DNA of 64,000 nt, taken from Lentzea albidocapillata subsp. violacea. GTDB taxonomy: Bacteria; Actinomycetota; Actinomycetes; Mycobacteriales; Pseudonocardiaceae. The stretch is from contig NZ_FNET01000017.1 in NCBI RefSeq assembly GCF_900100275.1, forward strand, positions 62,001-126,000. Direction: 5' to 3'. Positions 42,156 through 51,648 of the stretch are shown here, piece by piece; the stretch's first letter is position 1, and each line of letters starts with the position of its first letter. Made by a program: the position numbers and the translations under genes. The notes under the pieces are model-generated. The model saw only the letters and a list, made by a program, of their open reading frames with translations. It did not search any database and was not told the DNA's origin.

Positions 42156-43541
42156 TCATCCCTCCTGCGGGCGCATCGGACGGGTCACCGGTTCGAACGG
42201 CGTGGTGCGCTCCGCGGCTCCTGGGGCGGCCGGCCTCGGACCCCCGTGGTGGCGGAACCACTCGCCCAGCTCGCGCTCGCTCTGCCTGCGCGCCTCCTCC
42301 GACCAGCGGCGAATGGCCTGCTCCGCGATGGCGGCCTGCTGGTCCACGAGCATCCGGTTCGCCTCAAGTCCCGCCTCGAACTGGCGTTGTGCCTGGTCGT
42401 GTTCCAGTTCGGCCTGCAGTTCCGCGTAGTTGTCGGCGATGTGCTCCTCGCGGGCGGCGTTCCTGGCCGCCACGCGTTTCGCGTCGGCCTCCATGCGGTC
42501 GATCAGCTGGTCGTAGGTGCTCGGAGGACCTCCGAGCTGGAGCAGCTTGGCGATCACCGGCAGCACCTCCAGCGACAGGAAGAGCAGGAACAGCACGAAC
42601 TGCGCGAGCCCCAGGCGGGGACGCTTGTCCGACAGCGAGTTGAGCGCCTCGATGCGGGACAACAGGCCCTCGGCCTGCTGCAGGCGCTCCTTGAACAGCG
42701 TGCGGTCTCGTTCCCGGTCGGCGCGGCGTTGCTCGACGTCCGTGCGCAGCCGCTCTGCCTCCGAGCGCGCGGAGACCGACGCGGCGGCCGCTCCTTCGCG
42801 GGCCTTGGTCTGGGCGCCGTCGAGCTTGCTCTTCGCCGTCTCGTAGTCGGCGAGCGCGATGTCCCTGGTGCGCCTGCGTTCCTCCGCGGCCTGGGCGACG
42901 CCCGGCACACCGGTGCCGCACGTGCCGTCGATCTCGCACGTCGCCGCTTGCTGCGCGGTGTCGTAGGCGGCGCGTGCGCGCTTCACCTCCGCTTCGGCCG
43001 CCACCACACCCGGATCGGCGGCGACGGTGGCGTCCGGGCTGCGGTCGGCGACGGTCTGCTTGTCCGCGAGCTGCTTCTCGAGGTCCGGAATGACCTGGTA
43101 GCGCGGGTTCGCCTCCAGTTCGGTCGCGTACTGCGAGTTGCGCTCGTTCTGCAGGGCCTTCAACTCCGTGTCGATCTCCGGCTGGAAGATGCGCAGCACC
43201 AGCGGAGTCGAGATGACGGTGCCGAGCAGAACGGCGAGCGCCACGCGCGGCAAGGCGCCGGCGATGTTGCGCCACCAGCCGGCCCTGCGGGTCATGCCGA
43301 CGATCAGCAGACGGTCCAGGTTCAGGATCACGACGCCCCACAGCACGCCGGCGATCAGCGCCGCCCACCACGGCAGGCGGACGGCCATCCGCAGCGCGAA
43401 CGCGGCCGACACGGCGGCGACGGCGGCGGTGGTGAGGAGCACGCCACCGGTGGCCGTGTACCGAAGCCGATCGGTCGGCGTCTGTTCGAGGACGTCGTAC
43501 CTGCCGCCCGCGAGAGTCACGAGCCACTTGCGCAAGATCAC
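42156..43541 (-). CDS. DUF4407-type membrane protein with coiled coil
   Basis: A 461-residue protein. Three transmembrane segments near the N-terminus (about 29-48, 53-72, 93-115) are followed by about 200 residues of charged helix with one Cys pair (CEIDGTCGTG). A fourth membrane segment (about 325-350, FVLFLLFLSLEVLPVIAKLL) and a cytosolic helical tail follow. This layout matches DUF4407 proteins, of unknown function. GTG 43541 overlaps the stop of the upstream Ig-like gene (GTGA), with GAGGAG about 8 bases upstream. The long helix lies between membrane segments, so it is on the opposite side from the tail, probably outside. Confidence 0.82.
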   Translation of the reverse strand: MILRKWLVTLAGGRYDVLEQTPTDRLRYTATGGVLLTTAAVAAVSAAFALRMAVRLPWWAALIAGVLWGVVILNLDRLLIVGMTRRAGWWRNIAGALPRVALAVLLGTVISTPLVLRIFQPEIDTELKALQNERNSQYATELEANPRYQVIPDLEKQLADKQTVADRSPDATVAADPGVVAAEAEVKRARAAYDTAQQAATCEIDGTCGTGVPGVAQAAEERRRTRDIALADYETAKSKLDGAQTKAREGAAAASVSARSEAERLRTDVEQRRADRERDRTLFKERLQQAEGLLSRIEALNSLSDKRPRLGLAQFVLFLLFLSLEVLPVIAKLLQLGGPPSTYDQLIDRMEADAKRVAARNAAREEHIADNYAELQAELEHDQAQRQFEAGLEANRMLVDQQAAIAEQAIRRWSEEARRQSERELGEWFRHHGGPRPAAPGAAERTTPFEPVTRPMRPQEG

Positions 43542-44143
43542 TGAGAAACTCCTCGGAATAGCCTGGTTCCCAGGCGCCGCAACACCGGCCACCGCGGTAC
43601 CGGCGTCAGCCACCTGGTGTGACCCGCCCAGCGGGGCCGTCGGGGAGCCCGCTGCGGCACCACGGACGTCAACCCGGTCGGCGGTGTCGCCCAGCCGGGT
43701 CGCGGTGGCGCGGTGGCACGCTCGAGCGGTGCCAGGTCGAGCACGCTCCGTCCACGTGCGACCAGCGCGGGCGCCAGACCGGTGGCGCCGACGAGCCGGA
43801 GTCCCGTGCGGCCGAACAACGGCATCGGCGCATCGGTGAGGCCGGGCATCGGCACCGGCACGAACTCCGGCGGCTCGAACACGGCCACCTCGCGGACGAC
43901 GGTGACCGGCGCACCCGATCCGTACGCGGTCGCGGTGACCGCCCCGGAAGTGGTGACCACAAAACGGAACTCGCCGGGGCCGCGAGCCGCGTCGAACTCG
44001 TAAACCATTCCATCCGGCAAAGAAACGACGACGTCACTCGCATTTTCGGTCTTCCACCTGGCCACCACGGATTCACCGGCCAGCAGCGCCACTCGGTCGA
44101 GCTGCATTTCGGTGAACCTGGGCAGGGCGGACGGCATCGACAT
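43538..44143 (-). CDS. Small protein with Ig-like beta domain, partner of the DUF4407 protein
   Basis: A 201-residue protein. The first 100 residues have the strand pattern of an Ig-like domain (VALLAGESVVARWKTENASD, GPGEFRFVVTTSGAVTATAY). The rest is rich in proline and arginine with no recognised fold. There is no signal peptide, so it is probably cytoplasmic. ATG 44143 is chosen because GGAG lies 5 bases upstream. It is coupled to the DUF4407 gene by a 4-base overlap and divergent from the large STAND ATPase gene. Confidence 0.68.
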   Translation of the reverse strand: MSMPSALPRFTEMQLDRVALLAGESVVARWKTENASDVVVSLPDGMVYEFDAARGPGEFRFVVTTSGAVTATAYGSGAPVTVVREVAVFEPPEFVPVPMPGLTDAPMPLFGRTGLRLVGATGLAPALVARGRSVLDLAPLERATAPPRPGWATPPTGLTSVVPQRAPRRPRWAGHTRWLTPVPRWPVLRRLGTRLFRGVSQ

Positions 44144-44289
44144 CGGCACTCCGAGCGCGGGAATCGTTGCTGCGCCCCGGTTACGGCGGCACATTCAGCT
44201 TGTCGATCCGACCGTGCCGATCGTTACGGGGCTAACGAACTCGTTCTCGAACGCGATCGGTGCGTAGTGGCGAATTGTGCGGAGGGTCG

Positions 44290-47200
44290 ATGAGCACGAG
44301 CGAGAATGGGAATCGCGAGCAGGAAGAACCTGTTGCGCTGCCCCGTTTCCAGAGCGCGTTCAACGCCGTGGGCGGATCGCCCCGGAAAGGCGAGGTCGCG
44401 GAGGAACTGCGACCCATCACCATCGAACCCCGCCTCAGCCTGCTGCCGAAACACCTGTACGGCCGGGACGCGGTGAAACCGGAGCTGGTCAAGGCGCTGA
44501 GGGAACGCGACGGCAAGATCTGGGTGCTGCACGGCATTCCGGGCGGCGGCAAGAGCACGCTCGCGCTGTGGCTCGCACGTCAGGCCTCCGACCAGGGTCG
44601 CAAGGTCTACTGGGTCGGCCACAGCGACGTCGAGCGATCGATGCACGCGGTCGCCCGGAATCTCGGTGTCGACCAGGGAAGACTCGGCGACGCGAACGCG
44701 CGAACCGTGGTGTGGCAGGCGTTGGAGAAGTCCGCCGAACCGTGGCTGCTGGTCTTCGACAACGTCGACGACGTGCATCGCGAGGACCTTTTCGGATCGT
44801 CGGGGCCCGAGCTCGACGGCACCGGGTGGATCAGGGCGAGCCGCACGGGCATGGTGGTGGTGACCAGCCGCCGCAGCGACCGCGCGCCGTGGGGGGAGCA
44901 CGCCGAGTTGCGCCGCGTCGAATGCCTGAGCCACACCGACGGCGGGCTCGTGCTGTCCGGTCTGGCGCCGGGTGCCGGCACCGAGGCGGAGGCGCAGGCA
45001 CTGGCGGAACGACTCGGCGGGTTGCCCCTCGCGTTGCGGCTCGCGGGGCGCTACCTGGCCGACGACCCACCGTTCAACCGCACGTTCGTGACTTATCTGC
45101 ACGCTCTGGAACGCGACCTGGACCTGCTCGACGCGGCGGAACCGACCCAGCCGGCGCTGTCCGACGAGGAGGCCGCTCGCAGGTCGATCCGGCTGACGTG
45201 GGAGCTTTCCCTCGCACTGCTGGAACAACGCGAGCTGCACGCGGCACGACCGGTGCTGCAGCTGCTGTCCTGTTTCGGCGCGCCACACCCGATCCCGGTG
45301 GACCTGCTGTCCGCGGAACCCCTGCGGCTGCCGGCGTTCGACCGCGGTGGCACGCCCCTGACCGAGACCCACCTCGGCCGGGTGGTCCGAGGCCTCACCT
45401 CGTCCGCGTTACTGGACCAGACCGTCGAACCCGAGGACGAGGCGGTGTGCCTGCGCCTGCATCCGTTGCTGTGTGAGGTGATCTCCGCGTCACGGGACGC
45501 GTCAGCCGACGGTGGCGTGATCTGGTCGACCGCCGTGAGCCTGCTCGCCGCGTCCGACCTGCGTTCGGCACGGATGCCCGCCATCTGCACGTCGGTCGTC
45601 ACGAACGTGCCGGTGGCCGACCTGGATGTGCTGGCCCACGCGGTGGACACCACCGACGAATGCGCCTCGCACCTGCTGCACTCCGGCGCGATCCGCGCGT
45701 CGCACGACATGAGCCGGCTGGCGCTGGAGCGGGCGAGTGTCCTGGAACCGCTGCACCCCGTGCGACTGCAGGCCAGGCTCGCCGTGGGACTGATCGGTCG
45801 CACCGAGGGGCACGCCACGGCCACCGAGGAGCTCGCCACGCTGTACGGCGACGCACAGCAGGTGTTCGACCAGGACGGCGAGTTCATGGTCACGCTGCGA
45901 CAGCAGCTGGCACACGCCGCGTGGAACAGCAACGAGTACGACCTCGCAGACGACCTGTACGAAGATCTGATGGAGGCGCACGACCGCGGAGTGTGTCCCG
46001 GCCTGCGCAAGGCGACCCGGTTCGGGTACGCGCAGATGATGACGCGGCGTGGCGCGTTCGACGTCGCCGAACACGAGTTCCTCGCGGTGCTGGAGGAAGA
46101 ACGCGCGACCTGGCCGGACGACCCCGACCACCCGGACATCCTCGTCACCAGGGCGATGCTCGCCGACGCCTGGGCCGGCAAGGGTGAGCTGGTGAAGGCG
46201 CGAGACGAGCTGAAAGCCGTTCTGCACGCCCAGGAACGCGTGCACGGGTCGGACAACCCGCTGACGCTGTCCGCCCGCGTGACGCTGATGGGCGTGCATT
46301 CCCTGCTCAGTGAGCAGGGAAACGCCGAGGCACAGCTGAACCAGATGCTGCGGATCCACCACAACGCGCTCAACCCGGAGGATCCGCTCGCCCTGCTGGG
46401 CATCGCGACGCTGATCAACATGCGGGCGCACAGCCAGGCTGCCGACGCCGACCCGCGACGCGATGCCGAACGGTTGATCCACGTCGCGGTCACCATGGCC
46501 AGCACGCTCGGGGACGACCATCCGTTCGTGCTGTCCACCCGGCTCGGTGCCGCGGTGCAGCGCCACCACTTCGACCACGCCGGCGCGAGAGAAGAGGTCG
46601 AGACGGTCCTAGATCTGCAGCTGGACACGCACGGCCCGCTGCACATCGCCACGTTGAGCACCCGGCTCGTCTACGCGCAGATGCTGGTCGAGTCCGAACA
46701 GGACAACGCCCAGGCCGAAGAGGAGCTGCGCGACCTGCTGGACGCGCAGATGCTGGCCTTCGGGCCGGACAACCCGCACACCTCCATGGTGCGGTCGGCG
46801 CTCGCGAACATCTCGCTGCTCAACGGCGACCGGGAAGGCTGCCAGGAACTGCTGCGGCAGTCGCTGGAGTCGCTGGAACGCCTGCACGGCCCCGACCACG
46901 ACGACACCAGGGAGACACGGGCGGCGCTGGCCAGGTTGCTGGCCGAACTGCGCCGGTTCGCCGCCGCCGAACAGGAACTGCTGCTGCTCATCGAATCGCT
47001 CGGCAAGGACGGCCCCGAGTCGGACGAGACGCTCGGCGCGCGGCTGCTGCTGGCGCTGGTGCACTGGGCCGACGAGCGACACGCGACCGCGGAGACGGAA
47101 GTGCGGGAACTCCTCGCCGTGCTGGCCCGGTTGGAGGAGGACCACCGCTACGACATCGCCATGGTGAACACGGTGCTCGCGGGCATCCTGCGCGAGGGAA

Positions 47201-48747
47201 GCCGGCTCGGCGAGTCGGAGGCGCTGCTGCTCGGCGTGATCACGGCGTTGGAGGAGCTCGGCGATCCGGACGACGACATCGTGTACGTGCGACTGGCTCT
47301 GAGCGAGGTGCTGCACGAACTCGGCAGGCTGCCCGAGGCCGAACACCACCTGCAGCTGCTGCTGGCGAACGTCGACGCGGAGACCCATCCCGAGGAGGAG
47401 GACAAGGCCCGCCTGCTGCTCGACGTCGTCGCCGAGCAGCTCAACGCGCCCGCCGCCGGCACGCCCGCAGCCGGCACGCCCGTCGCCGGCACGCCCGCCG
47501 CCGTGGTGGCGGAGCCCGCACCCGCGGCGGATCCACCACCTGCCGCGGAGGACTCCGCGCGATGGCGGGCGTTCCTCACCGGGTCCGGCGCGGCACCGCA
47601 CCAGGTCGCTCCGGCACCGCCACCCGTACCCGTCCAGACCGAGCAGGAGGTCGTGCCGCCTGCTCCGCCGCCCCGGACCGAACCCCTCGCCGCGCCGGCC
47701 GATCCGTTCGGCGCCGCGATGGCGTTGCTCGACCGGGGGCAGGCCGATCAGTCGGAGCACGCGCTGCGAGGGCTCCTGCGGACGGCGGACTACCGGGTGC
47801 CGCTCGCGCTCGCCAGGATCTGCCGGGCCGGCGGCAGACTCGCCGAGGCCGAGCGGCTCCTGTCCGCCGCGCCCGAGCACGCCGAGATCGCGGGCGAGCG
47901 GGCGGAAACGGCGCGGGAGCGACGAATCACCCACGCGGACGACCTCAGGCTGGCCGGCGCCCTCGCGGCGCTGCTGCGGCGGTCCGACCTGTCCGAAGTG
48001 GTGCGGACGGCCGTGCGGCGAAGATACGCGTTGGTGCTGGCGGACCAGGGTTTCCTCGCCGCGGCGCACGGCCAGCTGGCAGGAGTGCTCGCCGCGGTCC
48101 GCAGGCTCGGGCAGCCATCGTTGCCGTGCCTGGTCGATGTAGCCCTGGTGCGCCCTTACGACGAAACGACGGCGGCCCATCTCGACCGCACCTACCAGAC
48201 CGTGGTCGACCAGGTCGGCGACGAGCACGCGCTGGCGCTGCGGGTGGCGCAGGAACGTGCCGTGCTGCGGTCGGAACAGGGCGACGTTCCACGAGCGGTC
48301 GAGGAACTGAACGCCGTGCTCAGCGCCAGGATTCGGCTGTCCGCCTCACCGGACCGCGTCAAGTCGGTGCTCCGGCGGGCACTCGCGGTGGCGTTGCGGC
48401 GCGGCGGTGACCTCGCCGCCGCACGCGACCTGCTCGGTGAGGTGCTCGGCGAACTCCGTCCCGCGCTCGGCCCCGAACATCCGGAAGTGCTGCGCGCACA
48501 GGCGGAACTGGGTGCCGTGACGAACGGCGAGCTTCGCCCGGTGCTCGCCGCCCAGCTGCGCAGGCGTGGCGAGTGGCACCCCGACGTGGCGGTGACCAGG
48601 CACCACATCGGTGTTCTCGCGGCCGCCGGGGGTGAACGCGAGACCGCACGGGCAGAGCTGGCCCTCGCGGTGCGGATCAGGGCCCGCAGCCTCGGATCCA
48701 CGCATCCGGCGACGCGGGCGAGCGAGATGGAGCTCGCCCGCGTCTGA
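44290..48747 (+). CDS. Large STAND (NB-ARC) ATPase with TPR repeats
   Basis: A 1485-residue protein. A 55-residue N-terminal extension precedes the ATPase: Walker A GIPGGGKST (residues 82-90), Walker B PWLLVFDNVDD, then MVVVTSRRSD and a GLPLAL motif (RLGGLPLALRLAGRYLADD). From about residue 480 the protein is built of TPR-type helical repeats. They are broken near residues 1055-1130 by a low-complexity Ala/Pro linker with AGTP repeats, after which more TPRs follow. STAND ATPases of this size act as oligomerising sensors in signalling and antiviral defence. No effector domain is recognisable, so the effector is probably encoded separately. It converges with the vWA gene, with 3 bases between them. 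Confidence 0.87.
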   Translation: MSTSENGNREQEEPVALPRFQSAFNAVGGSPRKGEVAEELRPITIEPRLSLLPKHLYGRDAVKPELVKALRERDGKIWVLHGIPGGGKSTLALWLARQASDQGRKVYWVGHSDVERSMHAVARNLGVDQGRLGDANARTVVWQALEKSAEPWLLVFDNVDDVHREDLFGSSGPELDGTGWIRASRTGMVVVTSRRSDRAPWGEHAELRRVECLSHTDGGLVLSGLAPGAGTEAEAQALAERLGGLPLALRLAGRYLADDPPFNRTFVTYLHALERDLDLLDAAEPTQPALSDEEAARRSIRLTWELSLALLEQRELHAARPVLQLLSCFGAPHPIPVDLLSAEPLRLPAFDRGGTPLTETHLGRVVRGLTSSALLDQTVEPEDEAVCLRLHPLLCEVISASRDASADGGVIWSTAVSLLAASDLRSARMPAICTSVVTNVPVADLDVLAHAVDTTDECASHLLHSGAIRASHDMSRLALERASVLEPLHPVRLQARLAVGLIGRTEGHATATEELATLYGDAQQVFDQDGEFMVTLRQQLAHAAWNSNEYDLADDLYEDLMEAHDRGVCPGLRKATRFGYAQMMTRRGAFDVAEHEFLAVLEEERATWPDDPDHPDILVTRAMLADAWAGKGELVKARDELKAVLHAQERVHGSDNPLTLSARVTLMGVHSLLSEQGNAEAQLNQMLRIHHNALNPEDPLALLGIATLINMRAHSQAADADPRRDAERLIHVAVTMASTLGDDHPFVLSTRLGAAVQRHHFDHAGAREEVETVLDLQLDTHGPLHIATLSTRLVYAQMLVESEQDNAQAEEELRDLLDAQMLAFGPDNPHTSMVRSALANISLLNGDREGCQELLRQSLESLERLHGPDHDDTRETRAALARLLAELRRFAAAEQELLLLIESLGKDGPESDETLGARLLLALVHWADERHATAETEVRELLAVLARLEEDHRYDIAMVNTVLAGILREGSRLGESEALLLGVITALEELGDPDDDIVYVRLALSEVLHELGRLPEAEHHLQLLLANVDAETHPEEEDKARLLLDVVAEQLNAPAAGTPAAGTPVAGTPAAVVAEPAPAADPPPAAEDSARWRAFLTGSGAAPHQVAPAPPPVPVQTEQEVVPPAPPPRTEPLAAPADPFGAAMALLDRGQADQSEHALRGLLRTADYRVPLALARICRAGGRLAEAERLLSAAPEHAEIAGERAETARERRITHADDLRLAGALAALLRRSDLSEVVRTAVRRRYALVLADQGFLAAAHGQLAGVLAAVRRLGQPSLPCLVDVALVRPYDETTAAHLDRTYQTVVDQVGDEHALALRVAQERAVLRSEQGDVPRAVEELNAVLSARIRLSASPDRVKSVLRRALAVALRRGGDLAAARDLLGEVLGELRPALGPEHPEVLRAQAELGAVTNGELRPVLAAQLRRRGEWHPDVAVTRHHIGVLAAAGGERETARAELALAVRIRARSLGSTHPATRASEMELARV

Positions 48748-48750
48748 CCG

Positions 48751-50205
48751 TCAATGCGTCGCGTTCCGGTGATATCGGAACACCACGCCGTAGAGATCGA
48801 GGTCGCCGGCATCCGGCGGGCACATGCGGGACTGTCCCGCCGTACCGTCGGGTTTGAGGTAGGTGAGCACCGGCGTACCACGTGGCGCGGTCGCACCGCG
48901 CACGCGGAACCGACCGCCGAGCCCGCCTGCTTCCGGGCGGGGAAACGTCACCCGGCGCGAGCCGTGCAGCGGGATGCGGTGGGTCGTGTCGTCCCCGCCG
49001 ATCGCGACCAGCACGCCGCGCATCACCGGGTTGCGCCGCGCCCAGAGGAGGAACCCGGTCAGCGGCAACGTGATCAGCGCCACGAATGCGAACAGGAGGT
49101 AGAGCCAGCGCACACCTTTGGTCAGCACACCGTTCCACGTGCCGCCGGCACTCGCGGCGGGATTCTCGAGCCGTACTCCGAGATCGCGCTCCAGCACCGG
49201 CCGCCACGACGTGCCGACGTCCGCGGCGAACCTGAGGTCCGCCCGCACCGGGTGTGCGACACGACCGATCCCCTTCCAGGCCGGCTCGGTCGAGCTCATC
49301 GTCAGCTCCAGCTCACGCCGTTCGCCCGCGGCCAGCTCGACGCGGTCGGGCAGGCCGCGGACTTCTCCCGGCAGGCCTTGGGTTTCCACCCGCAGGTTGC
49401 GCAGTTCGAGCGGCATGGCCCGCGCCGTCGACCTGAGCACGAGCTTCGCCGCGACCGGGTCGGCCAGGTCCGCCCCGTCCGGCACCGACCAGCTCACCTC
49501 GACCCCTGAGGTGAGGTCGTCCCCCAGCGCACGCCGGGCGTTGCCGCGCTTGACCTGTTCCTGCAGCCGGCTCAGGAAGTCGCCCACGCCCTCGGCGTAC
49601 GGCAGCAGAACGGTGCCGGGCACCACCGACCTCATCTGGTCGGTGCCGGACTCGCCGGACGCGACCGGCACCACGTAGCCACCCGTCCGCGACGCGAGAC
49701 CCCGGCCTCGTGCGGCCAGCTCGCTCCACGCGGGACCTCCCTGCTCGTGGTACCGGCTGGCGGCGGGAGGCCGCGCGATCCCGTCCGTGATCAGCACGAT
49801 CGCCCCCGACAGCCCCGGTTTTCCGCCCTCCAGCAAGGACACGGCGAGCTCCAGGGCAGCGCCGATGTCCGTGGCGGCACCTCTGGGCACGACGGGCATC
49901 GCGTCGACGGCGGCGACGGCGCTCTTCGGGGAACCGCTGTGCACCATGCTCGGCACGACGTCGAACGTGACCAGGGTGACCAGGTCGCGGTCCCCCAGCT
50001 TGCCGAAGAACGTGCGCAGGTTGGTGCGAACGTTGTCGTACCGCTGGTGTTCGGCCATCGAACCGGACGTGTCGACGAGGACCACGTAGTCGGTGGGCGC
50101 GTCGAACACCCCCAACGCCCGGTACACGTCCTCGGCACCCGGTTCCGCTGCCGCCGGGCTCACCATCGTGACCAGGAACGCGATCACCGCCGCAAGCCTC
50201 ACCAC
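48751..50205 (-). CDS. Exported, membrane-anchored vWA protein
   Basis: A 484-residue protein with a signal peptide (residues 1-20, ending ...SPAAA), a vWA domain with intact MIDAS motif DTSGSM (45-50), a beta-rich region, one transmembrane helix (about 365-388) and a cytosolic beta-rich tail (about 95 residues). The vWA domain therefore faces outside and the tail faces the cytosol, suiting a transmembrane relay. It is the last gene of the long minus-strand CHAT/AAA/GTPase operon and overlaps the coiled-coil gene by 7 bases. Confidence 0.83.
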   Translation of the reverse strand: MVRLAAVIAFLVTMVSPAAAEPGAEDVYRALGVFDAPTDYVVLVDTSGSMAEHQRYDNVRTNLRTFFGKLGDRDLVTLVTFDVVPSMVHSGSPKSAVAAVDAMPVVPRGAATDIGAALELAVSLLEGGKPGLSGAIVLITDGIARPPAASRYHEQGGPAWSELAARGRGLASRTGGYVVPVASGESGTDQMRSVVPGTVLLPYAEGVGDFLSRLQEQVKRGNARRALGDDLTSGVEVSWSVPDGADLADPVAAKLVLRSTARAMPLELRNLRVETQGLPGEVRGLPDRVELAAGERRELELTMSSTEPAWKGIGRVAHPVRADLRFAADVGTSWRPVLERDLGVRLENPAASAGGTWNGVLTKGVRWLYLLFAFVALITLPLTGFLLWARRNPVMRGVLVAIGGDDTTHRIPLHGSRRVTFPRPEAGGLGGRFRVRGATAPRGTPVLTYLKPDGTAGQSRMCPPDAGDLDLYGVVFRYHRNATH

Positions 50206-51128
50206 GGCAACACCTTGCGGTTCTGCTCGACGAACTCGTCGTACCGCACCAGCGCGTCACCGAGCGCGGTCTCGACCTGGTCGAGCGTCATCCGCACGTC
50301 TGCCAGCAACGCGCGCACGCGGTCGAGCGCGCCGCCTTCACTCACCTCGCTGAGCCTGGCGAGCAGATCCTGGTCGCACTCGTGCTGTGCGGCCACCGCC
50401 CGCAGCAGGCCGTCCCGTTCGGCCTTCAGCTTCTCGTACTCGACGTTCTTGTCGGCCAGCGCTGTCGTCTTCTCGGCGAACTCCGCGTGCAGCGCCGCCC
50501 ATCTCGCCTCCGTCCGGCTGAGCCGGTCGAGCTGGTCTCTGGTGCGCTGTCCGAGATCGGCGACCAGTTCGTCGCGGAGCACTACCACCTGATGAGCGGT
50601 GTCGGCCAGTGCCTGTTCCGCCTGCGCCGACTCGGACGTCATCGTCTGAAGCCGCCGCTGCAACGTCTCGTGCTGCGCCCGGATCTCCGGCAACGCCTCG
50701 GACAGCCGCCGCAGCCGGTTCAGCTCCTCGACCTGGGCGCCGATCCTGTCGTGCTCCTCGCCGCACGCCCGCAGCTCCTCCTCGACGGCGAAGAGCGCCT
50801 CGTGCTCACGCCGCAGTGCCGCGACGCGCTCAGCCAGCTCGGTCAACGCCGACGCCTGCCGCGCCAGGTACGCGGTGACGGGTACTCCGGCGACTCCCGC
50901 GTCCGCCACCGCGACCACGTGTTCCACCAACGCGTCGACCTGGGTGAGGGCGTCGTCCAGCACGATCACCAGCTCGATCACGGCCGGATCCGTGTGGTCG
51001 CGCGGATGTGCGGACGCCACCGCCCGCGCCGACCACGCCAGGGCGTGCCGCAGCACGAGCAGCGCCGTGTGCGGTCCGTCGTCACCTTCAGCCGCGGCGA
51101 GCAGTGCGGCTCGTGGATCGTCGTTCAC
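50199..51128 (-). CDS. Coiled-coil protein, start codon adjacent to an IS605-type insertion
   Basis: A 309-residue cytosolic, mostly coiled-coil protein (for example ELAERVAALRREHEALFAVE and ALADKNVEYEKLKAERDGLL). No known family. Its GTG start (51126-51128) touches the left end of the inserted element; the ribosome binding site it must originally have used (AGAGAGG) is now 1.8 kb away at 52930-52936. A GGAG supplied by the element is 5 bases from the start, so translation may continue. It is probably a scaffold between the actin-like ATPase and the membrane vWA protein. Confidence 0.75.
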   Translation of the reverse strand: MNDDPRAALLAAAEGDDGPHTALLVLRHALAWSARAVASAHPRDHTDPAVIELVIVLDDALTQVDALVEHVVAVADAGVAGVPVTAYLARQASALTELAERVAALRREHEALFAVEEELRACGEEHDRIGAQVEELNRLRRLSEALPEIRAQHETLQRRLQTMTSESAQAEQALADTAHQVVVLRDELVADLGQRTRDQLDRLSRTEARWAALHAEFAEKTTALADKNVEYEKLKAERDGLLRAVAAQHECDQDLLARLSEVSEGGALDRVRALLADVRMTLDQVETALGDALVRYDEFVEQNRKVLPW

Positions 51129-51137
51129 CTGAACTCC
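51129..51137 (-). promoter_or_regulatory. Replacement ribosome binding site supplied by the insertion element
   Basis: Read on the minus strand, the left end of the element gives GGAGTTCAG directly before the GTG start of the coiled-coil gene, placing GGAG 5 bases from the start. The element therefore separates the gene from its own site but brings a usable one. Confidence 0.65.
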
Positions 51138-51209
51138 AGTCGGCGGAAGGCTGGTCGTTTACGGCCAGGAGGAGCCGGTCCCGGCTTGTGCGGCCTGCGC
51201 GGCGGGCCG

Positions 51210-51637
51210 TCAGTCGGGATGCTTCTGCTGGTCGATGTATTCCTTGATGAGTGACAAGGGCGCGCCTGCGCACGACCCGGCGAAGTAGGCGGGCGACCAG
51301 AAGTGCTGCCTCCGCAGGTGCCGGCGGATGTGTGCAGGGAACTCCTGCCGCAGGCGTCGGGAGGAGACGCCTTTGAGACTGTTGACCATTGTGGACAGGG
51401 CCAGACTGGGCGGTAGTGCACGAGCAGGTGCACGTGGTCGGTCTCGCCGTTGAACTCGCGCAGCTCCGCGCCCAGGCCGGCGCACACGTCCCGCATGATC
51501 TCCTCGCAGCGGCGCAGGATCTGATCGGTGAACGCGCCACGCCGGTACTTCGTGACGAAGACCAGGTGGACGTGAAGGTCGTGGATGACACCGCGTCCCC
51601 TGCGTACGTCGGGGTCGGGTTCCCATCGCGGTGACAT
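51210..51637 (-). pseudogene. tnpA: IS200/IS605 TnpA transposase, frameshifted
   Basis: A Y1 HUH transposase. The N-terminal half (HVHLVFVTKYRRGAF, and the catalytic His block DHVHLLVHY) is in one frame. The C-terminal half (VNSLKGVSSRRLRQEF, and the tyrosine segment SPAYFAGSCAGAPLSLIKEY) is in another. A single missing base at about 51411-51414, after the HY codons, explains the shift; restoring it gives HYPPSLAL, the usual family sequence. The element probably cannot move by its own TnpA now. Confidence 0.85.
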
Positions 51638-51648
51638 AGACCGACGCT

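Noticed and set aside
47449-47520. AGTP-repeat DNA in the STAND gene as a recombination repeat
   Set aside because: It is an in-frame low-complexity linker with only three or four imperfect units, better explained as an unstructured protein hinge.
51405-51420. Programmed frameshift in tnpA
   Set aside because: No slippery heptamer or downstream stimulatory structure is visible, and IS200-type tnpA genes normally have a single frame; a one-base loss is simpler.
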